Assembly: GCA_003290165.1 (NCBI GenBank)
Contig: QNQO01005791.1
Coordinates: forward strand, 152,238 to 216,237
Direction of reading: 5' to 3'
Length of the DNA stretch: 64,000 nt
From: Berberis thunbergii
Taxonomy: Eukaryota; Streptophyta; Magnoliopsida; Ranunculales; Berberidaceae
The notes under the pieces were generated by a model, which had not been told where the DNA came from, searched no databases, and worked only from the letters and a program-made list of their open reading frames with translations. The position numbers and the translations under genes are program-made. Below, piece by piece: positions 53,894 through 64,000 of the stretch. Each line of letters starts with the position of its first letter. The stretch's first letter is position 1.

Positions 53894-54600
53894 GGTACTA
53901 AGACCTTGGACGACTTCGAATACGATCCAACAATGGAGGATTGAATTGTTGCTTGATCTCGAGACTTCAAGCTTATTGTTTCTTCTGTCATGGTTGGGAC
54001 CTCAATATCACCTGGTACTCCCTCTGCGTCTCATCCTACTCCTATTGTGCCCAAGGAGATCTTTTGGCCTTCCGAGGTTGATGTGCATGACAACGCTTGC
54101 AACCTCATTGGCGATTGTCATGGGCGATTGGCTAATAGGACTCTTATGCCATACGCCCACCACGTCGCCATATTGACGAGGGTTGCCAACACCTTATGAG
54201 GGGATGACGCACCTTACTTATGCAGCTGTGTTGGGGTTGGATTGTAAGGCTACTCGTAACCAAGTGGCACATATTGAGCGGAAACTAGTAGGACACATCC
54301 TGGTCCTTTTTCATGTTCTCCACCAATTTGATATGTTGAAGGTGCATTGCATAGAACATGAAAGGGTTGCAGATTCTACGCCGATGTCACTAAGGGAACT
54401 CAAGGCTATTCGTGATACGTTTGCTTTTGACCTTGAGTTATCTGAAGTGGAATTGGGCAAGTTGCGGTCCCGTCTGGATGTTAGTGAGAAAGAGTTGCCA
54501 ACCGAAAGGTTGAACGTGATGAAGTTGTTTGTTTGGCTGTGGAATGTTTTGCCAGTCTTAAGGCTTCTGCTATTTAAATCGTTCAGTTGAATTCCATGTT
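53894..54600 (+). pseudogene. Antisense ORF of element C, second half
   Basis: Continues from 47350 once D is removed (GGTACTAAGACCTTGGACGA). The frame at 54183-54590 includes SLRELKAIRDTFAFDLELSE and VELGKLRSRLDVSEKELPTE, a heptad-rich coiled coil comparable to the end of the antisense ORF of G. The frame is broken repeatedly. Confidence 0.6.
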
Positions 54601-54605
54601 TGCTA

Positions 54606-54895
54606 GGCATGATAGCTCTAATTAGACTCCCACTTCCTCATCGTTGATGCCCATGCTAAGCAGACTAGGTATCGGGTTGAACCAGAAGTCATTGCCACCA
54701 GCTAGGCTTACCTAATTAGGTTCGGCAATCATTGACCGCGAAAGGGGCAATGATTTTTGGCGAGTCGTCATCACCAGGCGTGATAGCACTAATTAGACTC
54801 CCACTTCCTAAACTGTCGATGCCCGCGCTAAATGAACTAAGTGTCGGATTGAACCAAAAGTCAAATTCATCAGCTTTGGCTGACTAAGCTTGTCT
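54606..54895. repeat. Imperfect direct duplication, about 120 bp twice
   Basis: The block GATAGC(T/A)CTAATTAGACTCC, ACTTCCT, CGATGCCC and GGTTGAACCAGAAGTCA-like sequence occurs at about 54609 and 54780, a period near 170 bp. No coding potential. Confidence 0.7.
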
Positions 54896-56740
54896 AGTTT
54901 GAAAAGAGGTTCCACCTGCTAGGGGGCATGTGAACCTAGTCCATCGACCAGGTGCATGGATAGACAAAGTTACCTTAAATCAGCTAGTGATCTGTAAGTA
55001 AGATTGTATGTCAGGGTTGACTAGGATTTCTTGTGCTCATGCAAAGCATGTGACAAAATACTGTTTGAGTAATATATCGAGCCCATGGACCCGCAGAGGA
55101 AGATTTAGCGCACAGTGCGTTGTGGTTACAATGTAAATCGCGCGGTAACACGTGTAAGGCGCATGCTAAGTGATGGTTGAGTATTGGTTACTCCCTTTCA
55201 ATTGATGGGGAAGTGTGCAATGCCATCAATTTGAATGACGTGGTTTGCGTAGTTTCCTTGGAACTGTCGTCTCTTCGTTTCCCATACCGTATTCAATGCT
55301 CGGTAGTTAATGTTGGAATGCCTATTGTTGTACCATCATGTCTATATAATGGCTTTTTCAAGTCGTTGTAGCCATTATCGTTTGCAGAGCTTATCTCCTG
55401 TAATTTCTTGCTTGAATAGAACACTTTTGATTTTCCAAAGGCTGAAGAAAATACTTTGGATTTTCCAAAGGCTAAAGGCGGGTCTCCGTCTATGGAGTCT
55501 GCAGACGTTCTAACATTTCACCCATCAGGCATAGTAATAGTTGTTGTTATGTTCGGTCACCTATTATTGGTGAGCATGTAGTTGATCCGCTGAGGTCTCA
55601 TAATTTCTTCTCATATTGCAGAGAAGTAGTACAGATTTCCTACCAAGGGAGATGCCTTGGTGTTACACCGTACCACTTTTTCCTTCATGTGATCGAATCC
55701 CGCTACTAACCAATGGATGATTGAAGTGTTAGTCTACGTGCGATGTTTCCGAGTGTGGTAGTTCTCAGACACACCTGCCATCGCATATGGGAAACAGTGG
55801 TATCTCTGATAGCATTGTGAGATCGTAGTTGCATTGCTGCTCGTGGCATCCTCATCTGGCTTCTTCTAACCTATTTGAGGAAGTTAGAAGGGGTGTCGGA
55901 TGTCTCTTGAGGAAATTAGCAGCCCGTTGTGAGGTCTACAATGCTATAGTACGAGTACTTTTTCAGAGTGATTTGAAGGAGTAATCTAACTGCTCAGTCC
56001 TTCAATCCCTTTTGCCACTTTATCTTATCTTGGGAAGGGATCGAGCGTATCTCGTTTGCTTACCTTTGTTGGCACTTGCAGATTGCTTGCATCAGAGGGT
56101 TTGCAAGTCTTCGGCGGACCCTGTCCATAGTAGAATTGTCTAAGCGAGTCTTTAACTTCAGTTTGCACTGTATTCGGACGCTTATAGTGCTCAGTCTTTG
56201 TATCAGCCTCAGGGTGTTTGTAATATGTAGCCTTTGTATCTGCCTCAAGGTGCTTGTTGTTACATCTTTCCAACAATCAATCGAGTTTTTTTTAGTAATT
56301 CTTTCTTTATTTCTTAAATGATCGCAAATCACATAAGTCTTTTAAGAGCTAAAACTCAATATTGACTATGGAAAGGGAAACAAATAACTTGAAGCAAACT
56401 AACTGTTGACGGGGAGAAATTAATCCTGGCCTTGAAGTGAATCCGGGTTGTTCTAGTTGATCATTCAGCGGACGAGGCTTTACATAGGTTGCTGAAGAGT
56501 AAGCCTTGCAGAGGGGCGGATCTTTGCACCGATGGAATGTCGGGGTGATGTGTTCCCATTTGCCATGGCCTTTTCAACTCGCGAGGTTGAAGAGCTTATT
56601 GCTTCAGTACCACTCGAAAAAAATTTCTTTATCGTCTTTTAGCCTTGCACTAGGTCAGGCTACTTTGCATAATGCAGCTGAATCTAGGAGGACTCTATCT
56701 ATTTTAGTGTTGTGTAGTGGCAGCCTCACACCATAGGTTG
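54896..56740. other. Interior of element C or E, no gene firmly recognised
   Basis: No clear domain. Short frames at 55177-55371, 56025-56332 (minus) and 56076-56321 (plus) are unassigned. CTTTGTATCTGCCTCAAGGTG is imperfectly doubled at about 56196 and 56231, and TTTGGATTTTCCAAAGGCT(G/A)AA at about 55420 and 55450. The left edge of element E is not visible; its 3' LTR seems lost. Confidence 0.3.
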
Positions 56741-56749
56741 GTATACACG

Positions 56750-57000
56750 TATTTTCCTTCGGAGTGGTTAACAATATACTTAACTCACTAGTAAAAAGTG
56801 GAGACCACTGCTTCCATCTGGTAGAGCCAAGGTCTTCCCAAGATGAGATTGTAGGATGACAGTGCATCTACTACCATGAAGTCCAGAAATAGGACTTTCT
56901 TGAGCTACGACTCTCCTGCTACCGTAGCCAACCTTATCTTTTTGATGGGGAAGCACTTCTCCCCACTGATTAGAGAGAGTATGTAGTGCAGGCGTTTCCT
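56750..57000 (-). pseudogene. Aspartic protease (C-terminal part) of element E
   Basis: On minus: YILSLISGEKCFPIKKIRLA then VLFLDFMVVDALSSYNLILG and RPWLYQMEAVVST, the conserved end of a gypsy protease (SxYNxILGRPWL). The DTG active-site part is not found, so gag and protease are joined across a deletion. Confidence 0.7.
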
Positions 57001-57750
57001 AAAACACTGGATTTCGACAAAACGTGTCAGGGATTCCTTCGCAAGTGTTTTGAATGAGTAGATTGACTTCGATGGAAGGTTGTGGAACCATGTCAGTGCA
57101 AATCTTTTTTGGACTGGTGGGAAAGGTTATGCACGTGACGGACTCGGATCCTTCTTTGAGGGCCATTACCTGCTGGTAATGGTGCAGATGGTAAAAAGGA
57201 TTAGCGATCCCATCGTAGGAGTCAAGCTTCGGGGGAGTGAACTTCTTCAGAAGGGCCTCGTTCATTATCCGTCCACAAATGTGGGACAGAGAGGCAATAT
57301 AGTACATCCAGATCATGCACCCTTCGGCGGAGGGGGTTCCCAAGGCTGAGTCTCTTTGTCCTGGTAGTGAGCACAAAATTAGCCTTGCAGCCTCCCTTAG
57401 TCTAATGAGAATTAGCAGGGGCATGGCTCTCCAGCGCTTGCTTCCTATCATTTTCTGAAGGCGGAGGTCTGTGCTGCTCCTGGTCTCCATTAGCAGGTAG
57501 TGGATTCCGTCGTGTAAGAGTCTCCACCGCCTTGGCGATCTGTTGTATCTAAGATGCCAGAACATCGATTATGGGGTCCATTGTTACTGCTATTTGCGTG
57601 GGAGCGTGAGTTGGCTGCCTCTGCACAACAGGATCTGCTGAATGAGGCGGTATAGGGACAACCTTAGCGTTGGACATGTCCCCTGGTTCTCCGTTGTTGC
57701 ATACCTTGTGGTCACCATCTTTTTGGGTTTTGATAGGAGATGAAAATTAG
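57000..57750 (-). pseudogene. Gag of element E
   Basis: A minus-strand frame (57565-56999, shifted in places) contains EALLKKFTPPKLDSYDGIAN and PFYHLHHYQQVMALKEGSES, the start of a Tat-type gag capsid domain (FTPPKFDxYDGxxxPxxHLxHY). It ends early, close to the protease piece. Confidence 0.75.
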
Positions 57751-57793
57751 TGTAAAGTTAGGAACTATGTCGTCCCCACGAACGACACCAAAC

Positions 57794-58470
57794 TGATGTA
57801 GTACTTTTCCGTTCCTTGCTTTGACCTAGTCCTGCTCACCTGCACAAGTAATGCACGTGAGCCACAGACCACCGTGGGGTGGTCGAAGACACTCCGATAC
57901 TAAAATCAGACACGGCTCTACAGATGGTGAAATGTTGTAATAGGAATTTGTAGCGTACCTTAGTTTACCAACCTCATGTCTTATTTATAGTGAAAGGAGT
58001 CATGATTCTACCAAGCCATCGTAGGCGTAGTTTAGAAAGAAGATCTTCGTGGAGATCCCTCCCTAATTATGAGTCGTGTTGTAGGAGGAAAGTTTCATGT
58101 TAGCTCTGTGCTCCTTGATACGCAGAGATAGTTCCCAATCCAAGAGCAATCTGTAGAAGGGAGTTTCCATGTGTGGAAGATACCCTGGTGTTTGCTTCCT
58201 ATTTGGAAGTAGAGAGCAGTTGTAGTTCCCCATCCGAAGCTGATATTCGAGATACTTGTCTGAAGAGGGCTTACGGGTATTGAGGATAGTTGTGAGACGT
58301 GTGGGGCTAGCATGCTGTGAGAGTTCGAGTCCGCCTAGCAGACTGCAGTTGAGTGGACTTATAACCACTTGGGCCGGATCAGTGTTGGGCTGACGCTTGA
58401 GGCCATAATTTCTCAAGATCCTCATGACACGTGTATGGCTCTGGGGTGTGACCGTTTTTATGTATCATCG
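57794..58470 (-). repeat. 5' LTR of element E
   Basis: 677 bp. Ends (on minus) with the TGCATCA-like TACATCA next to the primer site. Begins CGATGATACATAAAAACGGT, one base off the TGATGATAC start of H. Confidence 0.85.
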
Positions 58471-59403
58471 GCTATCATGAACGAGATCACTAAAACATTA
58501 TTATGCGGGAAATTAACCCCGTTTGCATCTTTATTCGAGAAAGTTAGAGTCCTCAACATTGTTTTGCAAGCTGTGGGGACGGTTATTGGAATATGATTTT
58601 TGCCCACAAGTCTCTGACTATACGCTTTTGGGATCAATTGGATTATTCATTTTCTCTTAGCTGTACCGTGCAAGACGTATATTGTCTGTTTTGCTCGCTT
58701 TCTTGAGATGATGGTTTCATCCTCGAGTTCGACGAATTCTCCAAGTCGTCCCTTACTGATATATCATTTAATCTCATCTTTCAGACTATGACAATCTTCA
58801 TTATCGTGGTCGTAATCATTGTGGAAGGGCAGTATTTGTTTTTGTTCCGCTTCTTCGGATCTTCTCTCTTTTTGGTGGCCATTTGACATTTTCCCTTCCT
58901 GTCATAGCTTTGAGGTTCTCGCTCCGACTCGCTATCAAGGCCGCGAACGATTTTTCGCATTTAGGCCTCTTTTGTTGTAATTTTCTGAACTTCCTTTGAA
59001 TTAAATCCATAATTGTTACTGGTGTGATGTCTCTTAAGCTGGGCGATTTCTAATCGAGATTTACTGCCTTCTAGGTCTCACATGATTCTGTCCACCATCT
59101 CGATTACGTGATTCATCTGAGCCATAAGCATTTCTACTTGGGGATCTGAAAGGATTCCCCAAGATGTCAATGACATTTGAATTGTTACCAGTTGAAGCTC
59201 TCTTTTAACAGGTGCATTTAATTCGATAGTTGTCGTTGGATCGATGTTAGGCGACATGTCATTTTTAACTACCAGATTGAGGATTTGTGAAGTGTTCCAT
59301 TGATCTTGATAGTTGTTTGATTATTAACCAAGTGTAAATGAGCTTTGTTACTAAATTTTCTTCTTAGAAAGGAAACTCATCATTCCCCATGGACGCACCA
59401 AAC
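58471..59403 (-). pseudogene. Gag remnant of element C
   Basis: On minus, LPFHNDYDHDNEDCHSLKDE IK, then YISKGRLGEFVELEDE (about 58828-58690) is the Tat zinc-knuckle-like region (FHxDxGHxTExCxxLKxEIExLI...GxLxxFV). Upstream, 59010-58816 is Lys/Arg-rich. Stops interrupt it. Confidence 0.65.
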
Positions 59404-59956
59404 TAATGCATCCAAAATCATCCTCCTATAAGTTTGACTTGTAAAACAAATGTTAGACTGCCACGGACCACCTTTTTGGTGGCTGAAGGCACTCCGATGC
59501 TTAAGTCAGCAACTCTGTTTGAAGTAAATTTGGACAAACTTAGTTAAAGTTGCATAACTATGTCAAATGTTCCATTTACCTTGGTCGTGGTAAATTCTCT
59601 ATGTGACTTAAGCATGTGATGCACAACGGAAGGAGATGTTTCTCGTAATAGTCCCCTTTTTAATGGAGATGTGTCTGTGGAGGTGTAACTCTCTCCATGA
59701 CACTTTTTGGTGCAATGTTCCTCTTCTTTATGAGAGAACTGTGTCAAGCCTGGATTCGATTTTTGATTTTTTCGAGCCTGGGTTCGAGCTTCGTTTATAT
59801 CTTCTCGTTAGTGAGCCTTGTCTAGGCCTTTGTCATTGGCTTTATTCTTCTTGGGTTTTATGAGCTGGCCCAACAACTTGGACACCATATCCTCATGATG
59901 GATGTTTTCTGCCACATGTACAATCATGATGATCGATCTATTTTGATGTATCATCA
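59404..59956 (-). repeat. 5' LTR of element C
   Basis: 553 bp. It starts TGATGATACATCAAAATAG on minus and ends GATGCATTA next to the primer site. It contains the block with CACTCCGATGCTTAAGTC common to the Tat-like LTRs in the window. Confidence 0.85.
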
Positions 59957-60762
59957 AAGCACGTCTAGTATATTTTTCACAGTTGTAGGATCACTATAAC
60001 TGAATCCCCGTTGAGTTCTTACTAGTATATGTCTATAACCTAGTTCATATGATTACTACAGGGATAAACCTAATTCAGGATTGACTCTTAAGAACTAAGC
60101 GCTTCACTTTCCTACCTCTCAAATTGGGCTCAATTAGCTAACCTTCATACTACCTTTTTTCCCTTTCGCTTTTGAGTCAGCTCCCACAGGTTCGGCAAGA
60201 GGGTTAAAAAAGCTTGAACTTCCATTCGAAGTTTCGGACTTAGCATCTCTTTCTTAAGGTGGATGTGAAAATGATCTGAATTGAGAGATGGATCTTTCTC
60301 AAGAAATGGGTATCCTACTCCAGTGTACATTCTTGTTGACAAATCGAAGAATGTAATGGATGTAACCTTCCTTCGAAATATCTATTCTTGTTTCCCCAAA
60401 TTGCCTATATGATATATGGGTTTTTTCAAGGCCATTATTTGAAGGCCCCATTAGGACACAAAAAAAGCCACCTTTCTTGCCCTTCATCTGAAATTCATCT
60501 ATAAGAGTTACTTGCCAGAATATCGGGGAGTTCCCTACTATGAGTCTGCGGTCAAACGCAATCTGAAATCCCCTTTTCGATAGACATGAACCAGGAGATA
60601 AGTGTATTTGATTGCTTTACTTCACGTGCACGAGAGGATCGAGGAACCAACGTCCAAAAGTTCTTTCGCAAAGTCAGTCCATCATTTTTGTGTTTTCTTG
60701 ATGGCACTTGTGTATGGGGGATTTTTATATCAAAGTTTCTATTGTGATTAATTCGCGGAGAA
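59957..60762. other. No gene recognised
   Basis: Flank of element C. Two minus-strand frames overlap here (60145-60342 and 60299-60487: MKGKKGGFFCVLMGPSNNGL onwards). Composition is more GC-balanced than its surroundings, and around 60480-60700 resembles plant organelle intergenic DNA in style, but I could not identify an organelle gene. Confidence 0.3.
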
Positions 60763-60930
60763 ATGACTGTTCAGAAAATGTCACAAAGATCTTTTTCATG
60801 TGGATCATGTCAACCACTTCTAAACATTGGCCAACATAACTGTGGGCATGAACGAAGTACTGAATCAAGGGAGGAAGGAGGCTCTCTCCCTTGTTGTTTT
60901 TGTGGTTGCCATGCCAAAAGAAAAAGGAAT
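60763..60930 (+). other. Possible first coding exon, Cys-rich, unknown
   Basis: ATG at 60763 opens 56 codons (MTVQKMSQRSFSCGSCQPLL, then NIGQHNCGHERSTE, then GSLPCCFCGCHAKRKRNR) ending exactly at GTGAGT. It has seven Cys and three His residues and a basic tail. Possible later exons are a 30-nt piece at 62682-62711 (VRLAIINYYR, bounded by TTGCAG and GTAAGT) and 62957-63025 (VHKVLGGILGGLFCGRSSSK, bounded by CTCAG and GTCAGT). No family was recognised and the linkage is speculative. Confidence 0.35.
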
Positions 60931-63090
60931 CGGTGAGTTCTTAATTTTTTTATTTTATTTTTTTAAAATGGGTGTTTTTGCTTGTTTGCAAATATCATGG
61001 TAAGAATGAGACTTTGGGATGATTTGGGTTCATGTGGTTGACTGGATTTGATTTTTGTTTTGAGTCTAGGTATTATTTGGTTTGTGAAAATTTCAATTTC
61101 GCTTTGAACTTTTAGAGATTTAGGTTTTTCTTTAATTTATCTAATTTATTTTGATAAATGAGAGTTGTTTGGAAACAGGTTCATGACAAGTTATTTCGTT
61201 TTGTCTTTTTAAGGCATGTTAGAGAATGTGGTTGTGTCTTTGTGAGGGCCTATGTTAGGAGACGTGTGAAATTTACATTTTTATTTGTGTGGCTTGTATG
61301 GAAGTGATGGTTTCATTAAAGGTATCAGTTATATGATTTTAGGCATGTTTGAGAATGAGTTTTTGTTTTTGTATCAGAAATGTGTGAACTTGATAATTTT
61401 GATTTGTTGGATGAGTGGGTTTTTCTAGTTTGCTTCGTTCATATTCTAATATGGTGGCTTGTGGTATTTGATGCTTTAAACTTTGGTTTTGGATCGTAAA
61501 TTTGATTTGTCATAGCATGAACAAATTTCTATTGGTGCTATATGTCATTGGTTTCCATTTGCAATTATAATCCCCTTGCTCAAATAACATGTTTATAGGG
61601 TTTTGATTCATGTTGGTTACGTAATTGAAATCAAATCGTTAGCTAAGCAAGGTAAGCTTATGGTTATACACTTTTGGAAGTGGCATGGCTTTTCCATGTT
61701 GAATGTTCTGAGAATTTGTCTGGTATGCTTTAAAAGTGATTTCTTGACTTAATAGTTGTTGTATCTCTTTGGCCACTGCCTTATGTTTGACAACTGCAAA
61801 TTAGTTAGAGATCCATTCTAGTGATATTTCTTTGGATGATAATGACAGTGATTCCCTTTGGATACTTTTTGAACTACTCCGAATATAAAATCTATGCTAT
61901 TGAATGCATGTTAGATTGGAGTGATTTGAAAAAGAAAAGAAGTACACCCTTATATTGCATAAGTTTGATTCTGGCTTTGCTATAGAAAATTGTGCATATT
62001 AAATGCTAGTTTCCTCCAAAAAAAACTGGTGGATATTGTGGCGGATTTATTTACGATTGACAAAGTGTCACTAATTTAAATTTTTTAGATATTCCCAATA
62101 AGCAATATGGATATTTTATATTAATAAACTTTATCACATGGAATTGTCCTTGTTTTATGATTTCCCTCTCCTATAGAAATATTAAGTAACCTTCGAGTTA
62201 AATCTTGCAGAATAAGGAACCCTTTTCATATTGAGAAACTAAGTAACCTTTTGGTTGGTCTTGCAGAAAGGATACGATTTTTATGCCTAAAATAAGCTTG
62301 ATTATTTATCCCTAAAAAATGTGACATGAGACTTTATTTGCATTGATAGCCTAAGAATGGCTTTTATGTTACTTATATAGTTAGAAGTATTCAGTGATGC
62401 ATGTCCATATGTGATGTGTCCCTACTTAGACGTAGATGGTGGATAAGATCTCATTTATACGAAAGAGTCAAACAGACATGTATGTTCGACATGGAGGTGG
62501 TGCGAATGTGGTATAGTCTAAGTGATCAATTCTATAAAAATGAATAATTTGTTTAAGACAATTAAGTATTTGTCATAACTGTTTTAATTTATGAAGTTCT
62601 GATATATTGAGGTATTTTATCCATTCATTTGTTTTCAAACCATTCAATGTAGAATGACAAATTTACTAACATTGTTGCAGGTCAGACTTGCCATAATCAA
62701 CTATTACAGAGTAAGTACATGTAAAATAAATATCTATTTTAAATGTGATAGGAACTTATTAGAATGAAACAATTGCCTCGTTGAGAAATTACCTGTTTGA
62801 GTTTTTGTTTTTTTGTTATACTTAATTTTATGTCATCGCTTGCAAATTTATTGATTTTAGAATGAATAATCTTCACACCAACTTAATTGTTGACCAAGTG
62901 AGCTTTAGCTATTTGAGTAATCTCTTGCAATGTAGCCGACTAGCTTTGTTCTCAGGTTCACAAAGTTTTGGGCGGCATTCTTGGAGGTTTATTTTGTGGG
63001 CGATCATCGTCAAAAAATTCCCAGGTCAGTTGTTGTTCAATTTTGTTATGTTGTTAGTGAATTTTTACGTACCGAATTTTGGGAAACGAA
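60931..63090. other. AT-rich sequence, no gene firmly recognised
   Basis: Long AT-rich, T-biased sequence on plus, like introns of an expressed gene or retroelement flank. The only coding-like stretches are the small splice-bounded pieces mentioned for the exon at 60763. The open frame at 62862-63140 overlaps them in another phase and has no domain. Confidence 0.3.
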
Positions 63091-63160
63091 TAACCCTTCG
63101 TAGATATAGGGATTTCATTTCTCAAAAATTCGAGGCGTGACAGCTTGGTATTAGAGCATT
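63091..63160 (+). mobile_element. 3' end of an LTR and primer site (chromovirus-like)
   Basis: TTCGAGGCGTGACAGCTTGG-TATTAGAGCA combines the usual terminal (GGCGTGACA) of Del/Tekay-type gypsy LTRs with a Met-tRNA primer site (TTGGTATTAGAGC at 63145-63157). The left extent of the LTR is unclear. Only about 300 bp separates it from the LTR-like start at 63461. Confidence 0.5.
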
Positions 63161-63460
63161 TTGTTAGCATAGGCTAGATTAAAGTTCAGGTAATTCTCAG
63201 AATGTGGATATGGGTGAGTAAGAATTAATATGTCAACGGACAAGGTCACAAATGTGAGACTAGAACATTTAGTGTCATCTTTTTTCCTGTTGACTCTTGT
63301 GACAAGATTCCTTTGAATTGTGTAGTAACCTATTTTCTTTTAAGCATATAAATTTGGAAGTCATTATTTCATTTTGTTTCCCTTTTAGGGGTTTTGTCAT
63401 CACCCATGTTTAGTCATTCTTATCGAATCTTGGGAAGAGATTCCTTCGAGTATATCTACT

Positions 63461-64000
63461 ATAACACCCGTGCTTTTTCACTGACCTTAATAAATATTTT
63501 GTAGATAAAGTTCTAATTATATATTTTTTTGTTCTTGTTAAAGTAGTATACAAGAATTGTGATTTCGTGTTTCGACTTAATTTCGGTTTGAAAAAATGTA
63601 AAAATTTCGAGGATAAATGAAATATATAATGAATTTCGAGATAAATATGTGAAAAAATAATATGCAAATAAATGTATTAAACACATTAAATGAAATCAAA
63701 ATACCTATACTTAGAAAAATCAATGGGTAGTTTAAAAAATCAATATATAAATAGAAGAAGTGATAATTAGGAATCTAGAGGCTGGTTTCAAATATCAATA
63801 AATAATTAGAATAAATGATAATTAGAAGAAAAAAAAAACTCAAAATTTACGAAACAATCTCGAAATCATTTGAAAAAAGTCCTTGAAAAATGTAAATTTT
63901 AATAGTTGGGTTTGTATTTAATGAAAGGAAAGAAATCCCCAAAAAAAACACCGAAATTTCAGAAAAAATCTCGAAAGTTTTCGAAAAAATGTAATTTTCG
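63461..64000 (+). mobile_element. LTR-like sequence running off the right edge
   Basis: Begins TATAACACCCGTGCTTTTTC, close to the TGTAACACCC start of Del/Tekay-type LTRs. It is followed by TTTCG-rich AT sequence (TTTCGAGATAAAT, ATTTTCGAAAA types). Probably a partial LTR continuing beyond 64000. No coding sequence. Confidence 0.45.

Larger units (their letters stand above)
56745..58470 (-). mobile_element. Tat-like gypsy retrotransposon E, truncated (same family as H)
   Basis: 5' LTR 57794-58470 closely follows the LTRs of H at 12571-13255. The primer site on minus at 57793-57774 reads GTTTGGTGTCGTTCGTGGGG. Gag and protease follow on minus down to about 56750, after which the element cannot be traced. 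No second LTR was found. It is inserted into the gag region of element C. Confidence 0.82.
43165..59956 (-). mobile_element. Tat-like gypsy retrotransposon C, heavily interrupted
   Basis: LTRs at about 43165-44594 (3', split by a solo LTR) and 59404-59956 (5') share ATGTTAGACTGCCA(C/A)GGACCA, GTGGCTGAAGGCACTCCGATGC and GACACCATATCCTC blocks. The primer site on minus at 59403-59385 reads GTTTGGTGCGTCCATGGGG. Gag remnants lie next to the 5' LTR on minus and a plus-strand antisense ORF lies towards the 3' LTR, which fits the Tat layout in minus orientation. Elements D and E and a TRIM-like array sit inside. No RT or integrase of C itself remains. Confidence 0.78.

Noticed and set aside
60140..60700. 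Possible insertion of mitochondrial DNA
   Set aside because: The style of the sequence suggested organelle origin, but I could not match any organelle gene by eye. A search against plant mitochondrial genomes would decide.

Overview
The window is nuclear DNA from an angiosperm. The evidence is plant gene families with introns (class III peroxidase, SnRK2, ABF bZIP, KANADI, PIN), Tat- and Athila-type Ty3/gypsy retrotransposons, CACTA and hAT transposons and a TRIM-like array. I cannot name the species. Two host-like genes are visible: the 5' part of a class III peroxidase at the left edge (minus strand), and a small membrane-anchored DnaJ-type zinc-finger gene around 9.6-10.1 kb that appears frameshifted. 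Most of the rest is nested transposable elements.

Layout: 1-2.1 kb holds the peroxidase and the right end of a CACTA transposon. 2.8-7.4 kb is a decayed LTR retroelement carrying a 1.3-kb hAT element with a perfect 8-bp target duplication. 8.3-8.5 kb is a hairpin element. 8.7-10.3 kb is the zinc-finger gene. 11.1-13.3 kb is a deleted minus-strand gypsy element. 14.5-41.85 kb is one plus-strand Tat-like gypsy element (called G here) whose 5' LTR is split by a four-level nest. A hAT element (14676-31260, TSD GCGGGAAT) sits in the LTR, CACTA element B (15035-30902, TSD GGG) sits in the hAT, and CACTA element A (20982-27297, TSD AGA) sits in B. B and A are gene-capturing elements. B (read on minus) carries exons of KANADI, RRP36, TRM7/FtsJ, PIN and a BRWD-type WD-repeat protein. 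A (read on plus) carries exons of WNK, SnRK2, BRWD, BRCC36 and ABF-type bZIP. The RRP36 exon series in B is cut in two by A, and its exons keep order and phase across the insertion, which independently supports the nesting.

From 43.2 to 59.96 kb a second nest is visible. A minus-strand Tat-like element (C) carries an antisense ORF. Into it went a solo LTR and a full Athila-type element (D, 47356-53893, gag/protease deleted), a third gypsy element (E, 5' LTR 57794-58470), and a four-unit TRIM-like tandem array (44.6-45.9 kb). The last 4 kb is AT-rich, with one possible first exon and pieces of another LTR element running off the right edge.

The captured gene pieces contain stops, frameshifts and missing segments, so I read them as pseudogene fragments that could still be transcribed as chimeras. 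All coordinates were read by eye. Splice sites are GT/AG junctions that agree with the reading frame, and family assignments come from recognised motifs, not from a database search.
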